The notes under the pieces are model-generated. The model did not search any database, was not told the DNA's origin, and saw only the letters and a program-made list of their open reading frames with translations. Positions 34,904-47,200 of a stretch of 64,000 nt of DNA are shown in pieces. The position numbers and the translations under genes were made by a program. Source of the DNA: Allodiplogaster sudhausi. Taxonomy: Eukaryota > Nematoda > Chromadorea > Rhabditida > Diplogasteridae. The stretch is taken from contig CALZFC010000027.1 in assembly GCA_945643635.1 (NCBI GenBank), positions 1,773,501 to 1,837,500 on the forward strand, read 5' to 3'. Each line of letters opens with the position of its first letter. Positions within the stretch are counted from its first letter, which is position 1.

Positions 34904-35154
34904 GAAGGGGGAGGGAGGGTTAAGGGATGCTGATCCTCCGAGTCTCCTGGCATACGACCGAATTGAGCGGGGTGAGCGACTTCCCGAGGGGTGGGCCAGG
35001 CCCCTACAGCACTTGAGGTGTGTGCTGAGGCCGACATACCAAGAGGACGCAGAGGGCAGCAGTGAAGACTGAGAGGGAGTTTAAGGGAGAAGTAGAAGTA
35101 GAACATTTGCTTCTTAGATGAAAAATACTCTACGCGTTGGATAAATGAATATAA

Positions 35155-37900
35155 TTAGAGGCAAGAATCATCAATACCAAGGATGTCGAAAAGAGGCAGA
35201 GAGGCTAGGTGTCTTTTGAATACTTCTAGGCTTTGACATTGTGTTACTGAACAAGGCAAAGACTTATACCAGCTTTGAATGCGACAGGCAAAACTATTTC
35301 TTCGAGCAGTCAACTTCCAACGAGGAATATGAAAATTATAAGCCGATAAGCGGCCATTGCAAGCTTTGAATACGACAAGTTGACTAGACTTAATATCAAC
35401 CAATTGATGCAAAATCTTGAAAAAGAATATAATATCAATACGAATTCTTCGAAGTAAAAGAGACGGAATGGCAAAATAAGCAAGACGTGAAGAGTATGGA
35501 GGGAGATCAGAGAAAGATAAAGAGGAAGAACATAATGAACATCTGGCATAGAGTAAACGAGAGAAAACATGCTGTACATCTTCTAGTTTCTTGATATGCA
35601 TCTTCTTATAAGGAGACCAAACTATTGAACAGAATTCGAGAATTGGAAGAACATAAGCAGAATAACACTTGATATAAATTGATGATGATCTGGACTTGAG
35701 AATTCTAAAAAGTGCATAAACTAAAGCTAATGCTCGGCGGCAGACAGAATCAATATGTGCTGAATATGATAAATCACTATCAATTAAAACGCCGAGATCT
35801 CTAACTGGAAGATGAGAGATTTCAAAATTGGAGTGAGAAGAGAGTGGGTAAGTGAGCCGGGGATTTAATTTGCCTATATGGACTACGCTGCACTTTTGGT
35901 GAGCGATATTTAACTGCATGTTTTCGCAGTAGTTAGAAAGCAACACAGAGGATTGAGAAAAGCTGAGAGTGGGAGGGTCCAGGTGATTTTGGATCAAAAG
36001 AAGTGTAGAGTTTTAAGTCGTCTGCAAAAAGAGAACAGGTAACCAAGGGGAGAGAGGAAAAAAGTTGAGGGAGATCTGAAATGAACCAAATAAAGAGGAG
36101 AGGTGATAAGACGCACCCTTGTGGTACTCCACTGGAAACCACTCTAGAATCGGACCGTACATTGAAGAACCTGTTAGAGAGAAAAGACGAAAACCACGAT
36201 AAAAGACTACCACCGATCCCGAGCACGGACAGTTTATAGATTAGCTTCTCGTGCGATACAACATCAAAAGCTTTTGCAAAGTCAACATACAGAATATCAG
36301 TGCACTTTCCTTTATCAAGTGCAGAAATCCAGTCATTGGACGCCGTAAGCAAGTTAGTCTCGACTGAGCGTCGGGCACAAAAACCATGCTGCTCTGGGGG
36401 AACAAAGCCATGCAAATTTGACCACTAGATTAGTTTGGGACGAATGCACCTCTCGAGAACTTTAATAGGCGCAGGGGACAGAGATATTGGACGGAAGTGA
36501 GAGACAGATGATGGCATGCTTATTTTGTTAAGGGCAATAACAGTAGTGTCGGAACTTGTCCAAGAGACAGCGAAATATTGAAAAGGTAGAACAGCGGCTC
36601 AGCTAGAACAGAGGCACATTCGCGGTAAACAATCTGGGGAATATTCTCAGAATTGAGGGAGACAGAAGGTTTGAGGCGCCTTAGATGTTTTAAAACAGTT
36701 TGTGGCATAACAATGAGATCGCAAAGTGAATGGGAAAAAGGAGTAGAACTTGAATAATCCGGCAATTTACCATTATCCTTAACAAATACAGAGGAAAAAT
36801 ATTCTGCAAGAGCATTAGCTTTAGCAGTATCACCAATACATTGCGCGCCTGATAGGTCAACGAGAGCACCAATGGTGGGAAGACGTTTTAGTCTGGCACC
36901 AACATATGCAAAGAGAGATTTGCTAGATTTCATTATTCTAGATTCGCGGTTACGATTAAACTTATCAATTTCAATGGAGATTTTCTTGCAAATACGACGA
37001 TATTCATTTCTAACAGGCATACAGTTTAATTTAGAGTAAAGAGCAGCTTTGTGAGAGAGAAGAGATTTAATGTGCGGAGGATAGGAGTCATAAGGCAATC
37101 GACTAGAACGCAGAGTAGTGTTTTTATACAAATATGCAGAGAGAAGGGCTAGGAAGCGCTCATGTAAGTCATCAATTGATTCAAAGTTATCAAATGCAGC
37201 TATCCAAGAAACAGATGAGAGTGCCGCGCAAAGACTAGCATAATCGGTTTTTCGAAAATCATACACAGGTTCGGATAACACAGGTTGCTATTCTAGAGAG
37301 AGAAGAAAATTAACGGACGCATGATCGGAGGAAGCGAACGGGGCCGAGACAGTACAAGAAGAGATACAACCAGGTGGAGCGAAAACAACATCTAGTATCT
37401 TATCACCACGAGTAGGAGAGGAAACATACTGCATAAAATTCAAATCAGCTGAGAAGTCTAAAAGCAACTTAGATTGTGCGTTTGCGGCGTAAGAAGAACA
37501 CCAGTCTACATGTAAATTTAAATCTCCTAATAGTACAGAAGCATATGGAATAGACAGAAGAGTATCCAGACAATTAAAGAACGTGATATTTTGGGCAGTA
37601 GAGGTAGAGGGGGGTCGATATGCAACGACAATACGAGTTCGAGAAACGCTAACCGGGGAGCTGATATCAATCGCTAAAACATCACAGTTCGATTTCACAG
37701 ATAGTTTGACAGTGACGGCATCGATAAAGTGCGAGCATAGTATAAGCACCTCGCTTGGCTAGCCTATCTGCACGAAATAAGGTGTAAGGAAGGTCAGCAA
37801 CAATTTCAGAGTCAAGAATATTCGAATTTAACCAGGTTTCACAAATTGCAACAATCTGAGGCTTATGGCTAGCGAGAAACATATGCAAATGAAGTAACAT
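35155..37900 (-). pseudogene. LINE ORF2 remnant (endonuclease and reverse transcriptase)
   Basis: Endonuclease motifs are visible: AICETWLNS, VLLGDLNLHVDW and SSDHASV (37900-37288). Reverse-transcriptase motifs follow: YVDFAKAFDVVSHEKL, SGVPQGCVLSPLLF and the active-site box FADDLKLY (36415-35995), then a C-terminal thumb-like part with VRDLGVLIDSDLSYSAHI. The frame is broken by a shift near 37745, a TAG near 37290, a shift near 36530, a TAG near 36426 and a shift near 35990. The enzyme cannot be made from this copy. Motif order and the two-ORF layout fit the Jockey/CR1 group; RTE elements lack this ORF1 type. Confidence 0.88.
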
Positions 37901-37950
37901 TTTGACAAGCGAGCATGCATTAAAGAGGAATACAGAGATATTTCTGGCGC

Positions 37951-38802
37951 CTAGGCAGTGGCGTTTCCCTGACTGGATGGAGCGGCTTGAGGCGTGGGCA
38001 AGCCGAGAGCAGTGGCTGGTGCAGCTGAGGGGTCAAGATTGGCCGGCGGAATGGTCATCCGTTGGCGGCCGGGGATCTCCCCCGTGACCCAGAGCTCGTC
38101 ACGGTAGATGCACCACTGCTGCTGCGGCTCCGTGCGACGGAGAACAGCGAGAAACTTGCGTATCTCGCCGTGCCGCACGCGCTCTTCCAGTGCCATGCTC
38201 TTTCTGATGAAAACCCCCTTCCACTGTTCGCTCTCCCTCAGTGCCCGGGCTGCCTTGAGGCATCTCAGTTGATGGCCTCTTGTTGGGAGAACACACTTGA
38301 GCAGCCGGGGTGTTTTGTCATCGCGCTTTCCCATCCGAAAAACGGAGGTGGGACGGCACTCAACACCCAGAGTCTCAAGCAGCTCTCCCATTCGCACCTC
38401 ATCATCGGCCACCTTGGCCTGGTGCGAAATAGCAGCTGACTCGGCCAGACCGGCCACCACAATCGATCTAGCACGAGCAAAGGGGTCATCGCCAGTTTCA
38501 GGGGAGATAGCAGAGGACACACCAGGGATAGCATTTCCAACAGCACCAGAGGGAAGAGACAGGCGCGGCCATTTGGGAGTAGAGGGTGGGGAAGATGAGA
38601 GCTTGGAGATGTGCTCCAGGGTGGTTGCGAGCAGGGTCAGCATCTTGGAGAGGATGCTCCATGTTGCATCCGGAACACCCTCAGGCTTGTCACCCGTGGC
38701 CAGACTCACCGAGTCAATGACCAACTTGCCCAGATCGGACGACGGGGAGAAGCTGAGAGGAACCGTCTGCTTACGCTTCGAGCCGCGGGGATTAGGAGAC
38801 AT
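37951..38802 (-). CDS. LINE ORF1 protein
   Basis: A 283-aa uninterrupted frame starts at the first ATG inside the element. The N-terminal half is Ser/Pro-rich. The C-terminal half holds an RNA-binding-like region with TSVFRMGKRDDKTPRLLKC, RALRESEQWKGVFI and RKSMALEERVRHGEIRK, the pattern seen in ORF1 products of nematode and other metazoan LINEs. It would act as an RNA chaperone in the retrotransposition particle. It overlaps no host exon. The frame is open although ORF2 is dead. Confidence 0.75.
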   Translation of the reverse strand: MSPNPRGSKRKQTVPLSFSPSSDLGKLVIDSVSLATGDKPEGVPDATWSILSKMLTLLATTLEHISKLSSSPPSTPKWPRLSLPSGAVGNAIPGVSSAISPETGDDPFARARSIVVAGLAESAAISHQAKVADDEVRMGELLETLGVECRPTSVFRMGKRDDKTPRLLKCVLPTRGHQLRCLKAARALRESEQWKGVFIRKSMALEERVRHGEIRKFLAVLRRTEPQQQWCIYRDELWVTGEIPGRQRMTIPPANLDPSAAPATALGLPTPQAAPSSQGNATA

Positions 38803-38858
38803 AGTTCAGTATGAGGTAAAAGAAGAAATATGAGAGAGCAAAGTCAAGGTCACCGCAC

Positions 38859-40215
38859 TTGGCGGGCAACGCGAGAGAAGTGGCTATTGCCACGACTACC
38901 ACGGAAGCAGCCGCGACTACCACGGAAGCAGCCGCGACTACCACGGAAGCAGCCGCGACTACCACGGAAGCAGCCGCGACTACCACGGAAGCAGCCGCGA
39001 CTACCACGGAAGCAGCCGCGACTACCACGGAAGCAGCCGCGACTACCACGGAAGCAGCCGCGACTACCACGGAAGCAGCCGCGACTACCACGGAAGCAGC
39101 CGCGACTACCACGGAAGCAGCCGCGACTACCACGGAAGCAGCCGCGACTACCACGGAAGCAGCCGCGACTACCACGGAAGCAGCCGCGACTACCACGGAA
39201 GCAGCCGCGACTACCATTGCGTCAAATACGGAGATGGAAGAAAGTATGGCACTTTTAGCCAATGCTCAATGTTTGATGAAGTATAACACGTTCTATTTTT
39301 TTTCAGACTGCGTGCCGACCTGCGAGGATGAGCTTACCGAAGAAGAGCTAGTTTTTTTAAAATTAATTCAAGAAAAGTTTCTTGATGAAAAACTTCGATG
39401 TCAACCCTCTTCTTCTTCTTCTTCTTACATCGTGACTGTTTGTTTCCTCACTTGCAGATGCCGGGTTTATAATGCGAATGGCGTCTGTGTCGCTCGACGC
39501 GGAACAAAAGAGTTATCATGCAAGAAGACGTGCGCAATCTGTACTCCAGGTGGAAGAGATGGTAAGTCAAATGCCAATAAATATGGACTGAAAAACGGTT
39601 GAACTGAACACAATTCAAGTCTTATTATGCTTTTAGTGTGCTACAAAAAGCCAACAACGACGTGCATCGACGACAGCCAGTAAATGGAGTGTTTAATTAT
39701 AATAAGTAAAACCATAATTCAATCCCCCTCCCTCCGTACAACTGTTTCATTTTCGAAGAACAAAAAACTAGTGGCATTTAGAACGGTCAATAAGACAGTT
39801 AAGAATTAGACAGTTCTAATTGTCACTACTTCTGGACATTGTCAAATAAAACTACTCAATTAAAAAAAGTAAAATCAATCAATCTCAAACTTTCCAGGTG
39901 TCCGATGTTGCACGCTCAGTTTCCGCATATGATTACAAGTGGAAACACATTTTGCGACAATACCTTCACTAGCTTTGAAAGATGCCCGCAACTGTGCGGA
40001 AAATGTGAGTTGGTTGATAATGTGAGAAAGGAGAGAGTGAGTGAGAGACAGAGAGAGAAAGAGAGAGAGAGAGATTTAAGATCTCCTCCCATAGACGTCG
40101 ACAATATGAATTTTTCTCCTTTCTAGGTGAGATGGTGGCGAAAATCTTCGAAGGGAGAGCTGAAGAGGTTTACCCACGCCAAAATACGGATCGGGTAAGC
40201 GGAGAAGAATGGTAA
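38859..40215 (+). CDS. Mucin-like protein with two ShKT domains (5' end missing)
   Basis: Exons: about 38859-39243, 39307-39376, 39458-39561, 39637-39679, 39898-40004, 40127-40215, all joining in phase. The first carries about fifteen tandem TTTEAAA repeats, a likely O-glycosylated mucin stalk. Two ShKT domains follow. The first has CEDELTEEE, CRVYNANGVC and ELSCKKTCAIC. The second, assembled from three exons, has CIDDSQC, GNTFCDNTFTSFERC and CPQLCGKC, the six-cysteine ShKT pattern with CxD at the start. The protein ends in a short charged tail. Such proteins are usually secreted or on the surface, and the fold is common in nematode enzymes and coat proteins. No signal peptide was found: the frame is open upstream only to 38820, next to the LINE, so one or more 5' exons are missing. 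The donor at 39377 (GTTTCT) is weak. Confidence 0.75.
38893..39214. repeat. 21-bp coding minisatellite
   Basis: About fifteen near-identical copies of ACTACCACGGAAGCAGCCGC plus one G run head to tail. Because 21 is a multiple of three, other frames stay open too: LPRKQPR on the plus strand and VVVAAAS on the minus strand. The TTTEAAA frame is preferred because it alone joins the ShKT exons in phase. Confidence 0.95.
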
Positions 40216-40255
40216 GGCCGGAGGAGGATAAGGATAACCTGAAATAGAGGAGCGT

Positions 40256-40261
40256 AATAAA
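40256..40261 (+). terminator. Polyadenylation signal
   Basis: AATAAA stands 41 bases after the stop codon of the mucin/ShKT gene. Confidence 0.7.
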
Positions 40262-40489
40262 GCCCGCCCGGGGATTCAATATATTGTGTATTGAGTCTTG
40301 CGCAACATCAAAAAGTGCATCAAATACAAAAGTAATCAAAAATTAGAATGAGTATCTTGTGTTTTCGTCTTATTTGGACAAGTTTAGCTAGAAAATTGTC
40401 CCGAAGTCACAAAAATCTTTGCACCCTCTTTTTCTATCTTCTCCCGGAACATACGTATGTAGATATTTGATTCAAACTACATATCTCGT

Positions 40490-40632
40490 ATTGTTCACTT
40501 CGTTATTTCGCCACCTCTTTGCAACTTGGACGCAAAACATGCTAAGGTTATAATGTTTATTTCAGTGCTGTACGAGTGCGAATAAATCGATGGAGGCACG
40601 CAATAAATAGAGTTATTTGATATAGCAGCAGT
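40490..40632 (+). repeat. Direct repeat, copy 2
   Basis: This matches 33745-33888 in the same orientation, differing at about one base in eight. The two copies flank a 6.7-kb segment that holds the LINE and the mucin/ShKT gene. Confidence 0.85.
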
Positions 40633-41974
40633 AGCAGTGAGAGGGCGCAAGAGAACATGATAGAAAGAGAGAGAGCAAGAGAGAAAGAGAAGCATGTGTG
40701 GCAGAGAGTGTTTATAGTTTCATTCTTGTATGTGCAACCATACAAGGGGCGGTTGTGTTAGTTCGAACAAATGTTTGAAAAAATGGAAGGAAAAAATAAT
40801 ACAAGCACAAATACATATTACAAACGCGTCCAGCGGCATCAGCATTTTTTTTTTGTTTGGTTGAAAGTTCTGAGTCCAATGGTTTTATTAAACATATGTA
40901 TCTGTCCGAAACGAATATCTAGTTAATTATATATATATATATCGAAAAAAATCTGGTTTAAAGTTAAAGGACCCAGCACTTCGTGTCTACAATTCCTCTC
41001 AATCGATTCTGTTACGAAGGGCTGTTTTGCAGTCAATCTAGCCATTCTATCAATGTAACACGGGGGGAAGCGGTGGACTCGGGGATTTCTCAGAAAAGCT
41101 GGAGCAGATGGATGCGCAAGAATGATGTGATGGGTGGGACAGGGTTCGCGGTTTCCGAATCGTGTCAGAGTTGAGTTGAGAAAAATGACAAGGAAATAAG
41201 AAAAATAATAGCCAACCTACAAATATGAAAATTGCAGAAGAACAGAAAAAAACAATTATATAGAATCGTCCCTACTCATCACATGTTAAAGTCTTGCTGC
41301 CGGAGAACGACGTTTTGCCTCTTTAATTTATCTCCTATAATTTGAAACAACGCCTAAACAATTAAGAAGAAACACATACAAATTCAATGGGAGCACGGGG
41401 CGAGACAAGGAACATTTACATATATGAAACGAGTTCAAAACTCACGGGAAACGCAAGCTAATGCATAAATATTGGCAGATTTTTTATTCGGTAAAAAAGA
41501 AAGCATATGAGATGGGGAACAGCTAAAAGGAGGACACTAATATAAACATCATAAATGATCCCATTGAATATTTTCGAGCAAGCGAGCGTTCAAAGACATG
41601 AAAATAACACATGTGTTTGCAGAGAGATTGACTGGCAGTTTTTAGCTTCATGTAAGTCGGCTTCAGCGAGGCTAGAGAGCGAGAAAGCGAGGGAGGATGA
41701 GAGAAACACGACAAAAAAGCGAGAAAGAATATGAAAGAAAGAGAGAGCGAGAGAGCGAGAGTCGCGCGTGGGACCAGTCCAGGCGCGCGGGACCTGTCCA
41801 GCCGCACGGGACCTGTCTCCGGGGCAGTGTGCTTGGGGGCAGAAGACGAACCGCGCAATAGTTGTATGTGTATGGAAACCATGGTTGAGTGAAGTGACGC
41901 GTAAATGAAGGTGGTGGGAAGTAAGGGAGAGGGAGAGGCAGTGGATCGACGAGAGGGATGAGGGAGCGAATACC

Positions 41975-42008
<34 letters not shown>

Positions 42009-44254
42009 CAGAGAGAGTGAGAGAGAGAGTTAAGTTTCCTGTTATCTCACCGTGTTCTACATCACTATTTGTGCACATAAGAAAATATAAAGTAAAAAAA
42101 CCGGGTTGAAAATATAAGCAAAACCGGAAGGGAAGTGGAATAGGTATGTAACAGCATGGTCACTCGGGTTCTTTAGAGCTGAACGGGTATTAGAACGAAT
42201 CCATTGTGGAGAGCGAACTTTATGAAAATGCTCTAGTCTAAGTACATATCAGCAGAAGTTTAGTGATTGGCAGAGAGAGAGAGAAAGCAGATTGAGAAAT
42301 AGTGCAAAGAGAAAGAGAGCGAGAGAGAGAGAGAGAGAGAGAGAGCAAGTGTGCGGCTGTTTTGAAAGAATGCAGATAATGTCGAGAGGTTGGTTAGCGG
42401 AGGCTGCTGACGATTAGCAAGCTGAAAGAGATGATGGGGTGTCGAGAGAGCGAGAGAGAAAGAAAGAAAGAGAGAGAGAGAGCGTTAGAGAGTGAGAGAG
42501 CGTGAGAAAGCAGTGTAATTCTTTGTGTATCGAGCAATCGAGAAAGTTCAAGTACTTTTTCCAACAGGAGTCTACATTAGAATGTAAATTTTTCTCTTCT
42601 TCGTTGTATTTCTCTAATAATCAGATCTAATATAAATGATGCCTAAACGCACTCTCTTCTTCTTTTGGTAGGCTCAAGTGATTCTGGGGAGGAAAAGCTT
42701 TTCGATCTACTAGCGTTCTTAATAAACTACGACGTTTGCGAATACCTATAGAATCTCTTACAAAGAGCGGGAAAACGAAATTATTGACTATCATAAGCAA
42801 TTATTGATTTATTCGGGCATCGAGTGTAGTGCTACGAAGAACGTATGCTTATTGCGCAAATACATAATCTTTTCTGCTAATTCTAAAAGAAAAGAGAAAG
42901 AGAGAATGTATCAAGGTACACTAAAAAATAAACGATACAGAGTTGCTCTCAAATATTTTCCTTGGCATTTTGGCACACTATCGACAGATGAGAATTGGGC
43001 TAGCGACTTATGATTGGAAGAGAAATTTTCTCTGGGCTTTGAGTAAGGTAAGAAAGTTTATGAGAAGGAAAAGAAGCTGCACAAAGTCTAAGAGGGAAGA
43101 AAAGAAGAAGAAGAAAAAAGCGCAAATGCAGACTCTCCTCGTCTTGGATACATAAACAAAACAAGTAAGCAAGCAAAATAAACAGAGGAAAAAATGGTGG
43201 TCTATGTATTATATATAAAAAAACAAAGCCGTTTTAGGAAGAAAAAAAAGGGATCCGGTTCTAGCAGATACTGAATGAATGAATGGACATCTCATTGTCA
43301 AATACGACGAAGAAGACAACAGCAGAAAAGAAAAGAAGCAAATACCTTGACCAAACTTTGATTTTTGACTAGATCATTGGGACGGGTGAACGGGGAAAAC
43401 AGAAAGAGGAGAAAGTGGGAATTTTTCTTTCTTTGCCACTTACATACTATTTGTTGAGCACAGAGAAGGAGATTTTTAAGAAGAAGAAGAAAGAAAGAAA
43501 AAAAACTGTTATGAAACATTTTCATTCGTTCTCTCAACAGATTACCCTTTTTGGCGCATTTAATGATAACAATAATAATAATACATTTGATTATATATTT
43601 GATAAATGAAAGCAAATATTATCCCAACATCTCTGTGCTCTATGGCCAATGCGCGCGTTCTCCGCGAGCGAGCATTAATACTGTAGTATACTGTAGTAGT
43701 AGCAGCAGCATTCTGTCAATCAATCAATATAGAAAACAAATATAGACATACATACATATACTATAAGAAGAGCACAATCATATATAGATAGATGGATAGA
43801 TGGATAGATATATAGATTCCAGAATCTCTCTCGACACCGACTTTATGGAGACGTGTGGACATGTAAAGGATTGGGAGCTACCACCGGGGCGACAGAGTGT
43901 GTGAAAGTAGACCAGAAAGAAGACAACAGAAGCAACAATTACAAAGTAGTAGAAGAAGAAGAAGAAAAAATAAGACTCGATTCATATAATTTTTGAGATG
44001 ACTCCTAGCAAAAGAAGAAGAAAAATAAACAATAAACAAGCTGGAACAGTGCGGGGTAAAATACAACATGATGAAATGGACAAACACTTATTGAGAGAGA
44101 GAGAGAGCCACAAACGATCACTCGATCAATGGCAGAGGGAATTGGCGAAGCATTTGGCAGAGCTATGATCATGTTGTGTTTGGTGTTTGGTGCCTTCTCT
44201 CTTTGTTTGATTGTGGCCGTCCGTTGAATTGGGCGCGGCGACTTTGAGAAACTC
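40633..44254. other. GA-rich intergenic DNA, no gene recognised
   Basis: Plus-strand (GA)n or (GAAA)n tracts occur at 40660-40690, 41680-41760, 41975-42030, 42270-42345 and 42440-42510. TA and GATA runs occur at 40926-40943 and 43740-43820. The longer Ser/Leu-rich or Lys/Glu-rich frames lie over these runs and are artefacts. The 3' UTR of the cic gene should lie at the right end of this stretch. Confidence 0.6.
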
Positions 44255-47200
44255 TCAGTTACAGGAGGCAGCAGTGGCGGCGGCAGCAGTTGCGGCAGTT
44301 GCCTTTGGCGGAGACGGGCAACGGCAGAGGAGCGAAGAAGAGGAAGAAGCGGCGGTCGTTGAAGACTCGGCTGAAGAGTCCACAGCGGAACGGGACAGCT
44401 TGGCGGGTGCGAAGTCTAGAATTAAATTAATTAATTAATTACTAATCATAACTATACAAAATATATCTAAGTTTCATCATCGTATTTTTGATCTGTAATA
44501 TTCGATCTCAAGAAAAAAAAAGAAAAAAAAATGATGGACATAGAAAAAAATATATACCGTGCTGCTGAATGCGCGTGTTCATAATCTTCTGGCGTAGCTC
44601 GCGAATCTTCATTGTCGCAGAGTGCCTGTCCGGGAAGAGGTCGACGTGCTCCTCTTGGAAGGCGGCGACCACTTCGGCTGGAAATCGAGCAGCAAAATGA
44701 TGTGTTACTTGATTGGCATACGAAAGCCATTTTGATCTACACTGTACATTGTTTTTTTTGTTTCTTAAAGAGGTTGTTCATGGAACTCAAAATCGACTGC
44801 TTTTTATTGCCTGTATCTCTCCTCGTCTTGTATATTCCTTTCATGAAGATTACGGTAGTTTCTAACATAAGATCCTGGGATTACGGTAGTTTCTAACTTA
44901 AGATACCTGGGGATTACAGTAGTTTCTAAAATAAGATCCGTGGGGATTACGGAACTTTCTAGCATATTTGCCTGGACATCTCTCTGCAAATTGTCTTTTG
45001 AAAAAGTCTCTTACGTGACGGGAAGAAGCCACTGGCGGAGAAGAGCTGGCCGATGGCCGCTCGCTTGCGATCCAGCAGGCGACGCGTCGTGCTTGTCGCG
45101 ACCGCGGTTCGTTGACCACCAGGCTGATGATGATCGACGGAGCACGACGAGGACGACGCGGACGACGAGGCGACTGGCGACAGCAAGGCTGACGCGGGCG
45201 ACGGCGCAGAGATGAAGGCTGAGGCTGCGTCCGGCGCCAGCTGGAAGGACTAAGACTTACATACATACATACAGATCATCTTTACTAGTGCAAAAATACA
45301 ACTTGGACCTTTGTATACTTGTTGCAAAAACAACTTATGTTAGACGTCTATCTACTAGTGCAAAACACAACTTACTCAGACTTACTATTTACTAGTGCAA
45401 AAAAGAATTTTTATAATGTTTCCCAATAATTAATATTTAAATGTCTCTTTAAAATGTAGTATTTATTACAGACTAAAAAAGAAGTACATACCCTCTCGGC
45501 GAGCGGGCTCGCCTTGCTGCTGTCAAAGTTGTTCGGAAAGAAGACGACACTTCCGGGCGCGTTGATGGAGGACGAAGCAGGCGACGGCGTGCAGACGTCG
45601 AGCAACTTGGGCGTGCACGGATACGAGAAGGAGGCGGCGACGCGTGTCGACGATGACAATGTCGAGGAGGACTCCTAAGACAATTTGTTTTATTATTATT
45701 TTTTTTAAACTTTTTTTTTCTACCGATATCATTTTTTCATATGTGTATATATTGTTTGATGTAATTTGTTAAACAATTTTTTCTAACTTTTCTTTTGTAC
45801 CGTTATTACTGTTTCATATGTACATCCATATGTATATTGTTTGATATAATTTTTTTTTCTCAAAATTATCTTGGCGCTCGTCGTTTTCTTTCTATTTATT
45901 TATTTATTCATACATCTAATTTTATGGTTATATATTTCCCATGGTTATATGTATGTATATATGTATGTAGTTGAGAAGTAAATCTTTCATTTTATACTGT
46001 AGTTTTTTCTTATTTAATTTTTTTTCCAATTCCGCTCACCTTCGCCACGCTCGCCGGGTCGTATTGTGGAAGGCGCGCAAACTTGTTGGCAAAGTCAATG
46101 TCGTGGAGGATTCTGAAAGATGCTTTCTTTTTTTTTCGGTGTGCAGCCGCGACCTTTTAAGGGGAGTCTACTTTTGAGTCAATTGATCTCGGCTGACTTT
46201 TCTGTGTGAACGTTGCTGATGCGAACGGCGGCTGTGCCTTGCGCTTGTGGATGATGATGATGTCTTCTGGCAGAGCTTGCCGCCCGTTCCTCCGTTGCGT
46301 TGACCGCTTTCTGAAAATATCGCCAACTAGACTATGAATCTACTACTTAAATATTTCACGAATACTTCCTACAATATAAATATATGAACCTCTATGTATT
46401 ATAGGTGGTAAGTATTGTGTCTATAAATTTATTTTTTTCTCGCTTATCAAACTAATTTCATGCCTGATTCCGGCTACTGGTACCGCCGCCGCGCCGGTGG
46501 ATCGTGCCACTACGGCGTACGACGCCTCTCTGTGCTGGTGTCGGTTGGAGGACGAAGGAAGAAGCTCCTCCGGCACCGACTTCAGCACAACGTGACGTGC
46601 CGGCTTGTCTGGCCGCAGGGCTAAGAAGAATAAGAATAATGTTTAACGACAAGAACTTTTATTTTTTTTATTTTTCGGCTAAAGTGCCTACGTGGTATGG
46701 CAAATGAAATTCGTAGAAGCATTTCTCACACATCATCCTCGTTACTCAATGTTTGTTTTGTTTCACTCACAATTTTTAGAACACTTTTTTTCCTATTCTC
46801 GCAAAACCAATGCTTCTAGTGATCCAAGAGATCTTTGTTTGAGTATTCGCAGTAACAATGATTTCATTGTTTACATTTTAAATTCTTTTTTTTATCCCTT
46901 CGCGTCAACAATATATGTACGTTAGCTCAATCTTATCTCACAATAAGGTTCAACAAAAAAACCTTCCTTAAACAAAGCATGAAATTTCTGCAAAAAAACT
47001 AGCAAAATATTAGCGATTGACGCATTCTTTTATGCTTCAATGGAATATGATGCTTGTTCCTCATTTGCTTAAATGATAGAATCATATGCTAAAGTCTTTG
47101 CGCAATTTCCCTCGAATTGCATTCAGTTAATTCAGCTCCTCGCTCCACCATCCGATCCGGAATACGCCTACAGAGTGTCCAAACGGCGCATTAATTCATA

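Larger units (their letters stand above)
34830..38811 (-). mobile_element. Broken Jockey/CR1-type LINE retrotransposon
   Basis: A two-ORF non-LTR retrotransposon lies on the minus strand. ORF1 is intact at 38802-37951. ORF2 (endonuclease plus reverse transcriptase) is spread over 37900-35155 in several frames. The 3' untranslated end (35154-34904) is GC-rich and runs into an (ATT)n tail at 34903-34842. TGAGGTAAA at 34821-34829 and again at 38812-38820, with similar purine-rich bases beyond, looks like a target-site duplication. The element stands just upstream of the mucin/ShKT exons, in opposite orientation, probably in an intron or promoter of that gene. Confidence 0.85.

Noticed and set aside
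38830..39258. Basic LPRKQPR-repeat protein from an ATG at 38830, and the VVVAAAS frame on the other strand
   Set aside because: The 21-bp repeat keeps alternative frames open automatically; only the TTTEAAA frame joins the ShKT exons in phase.
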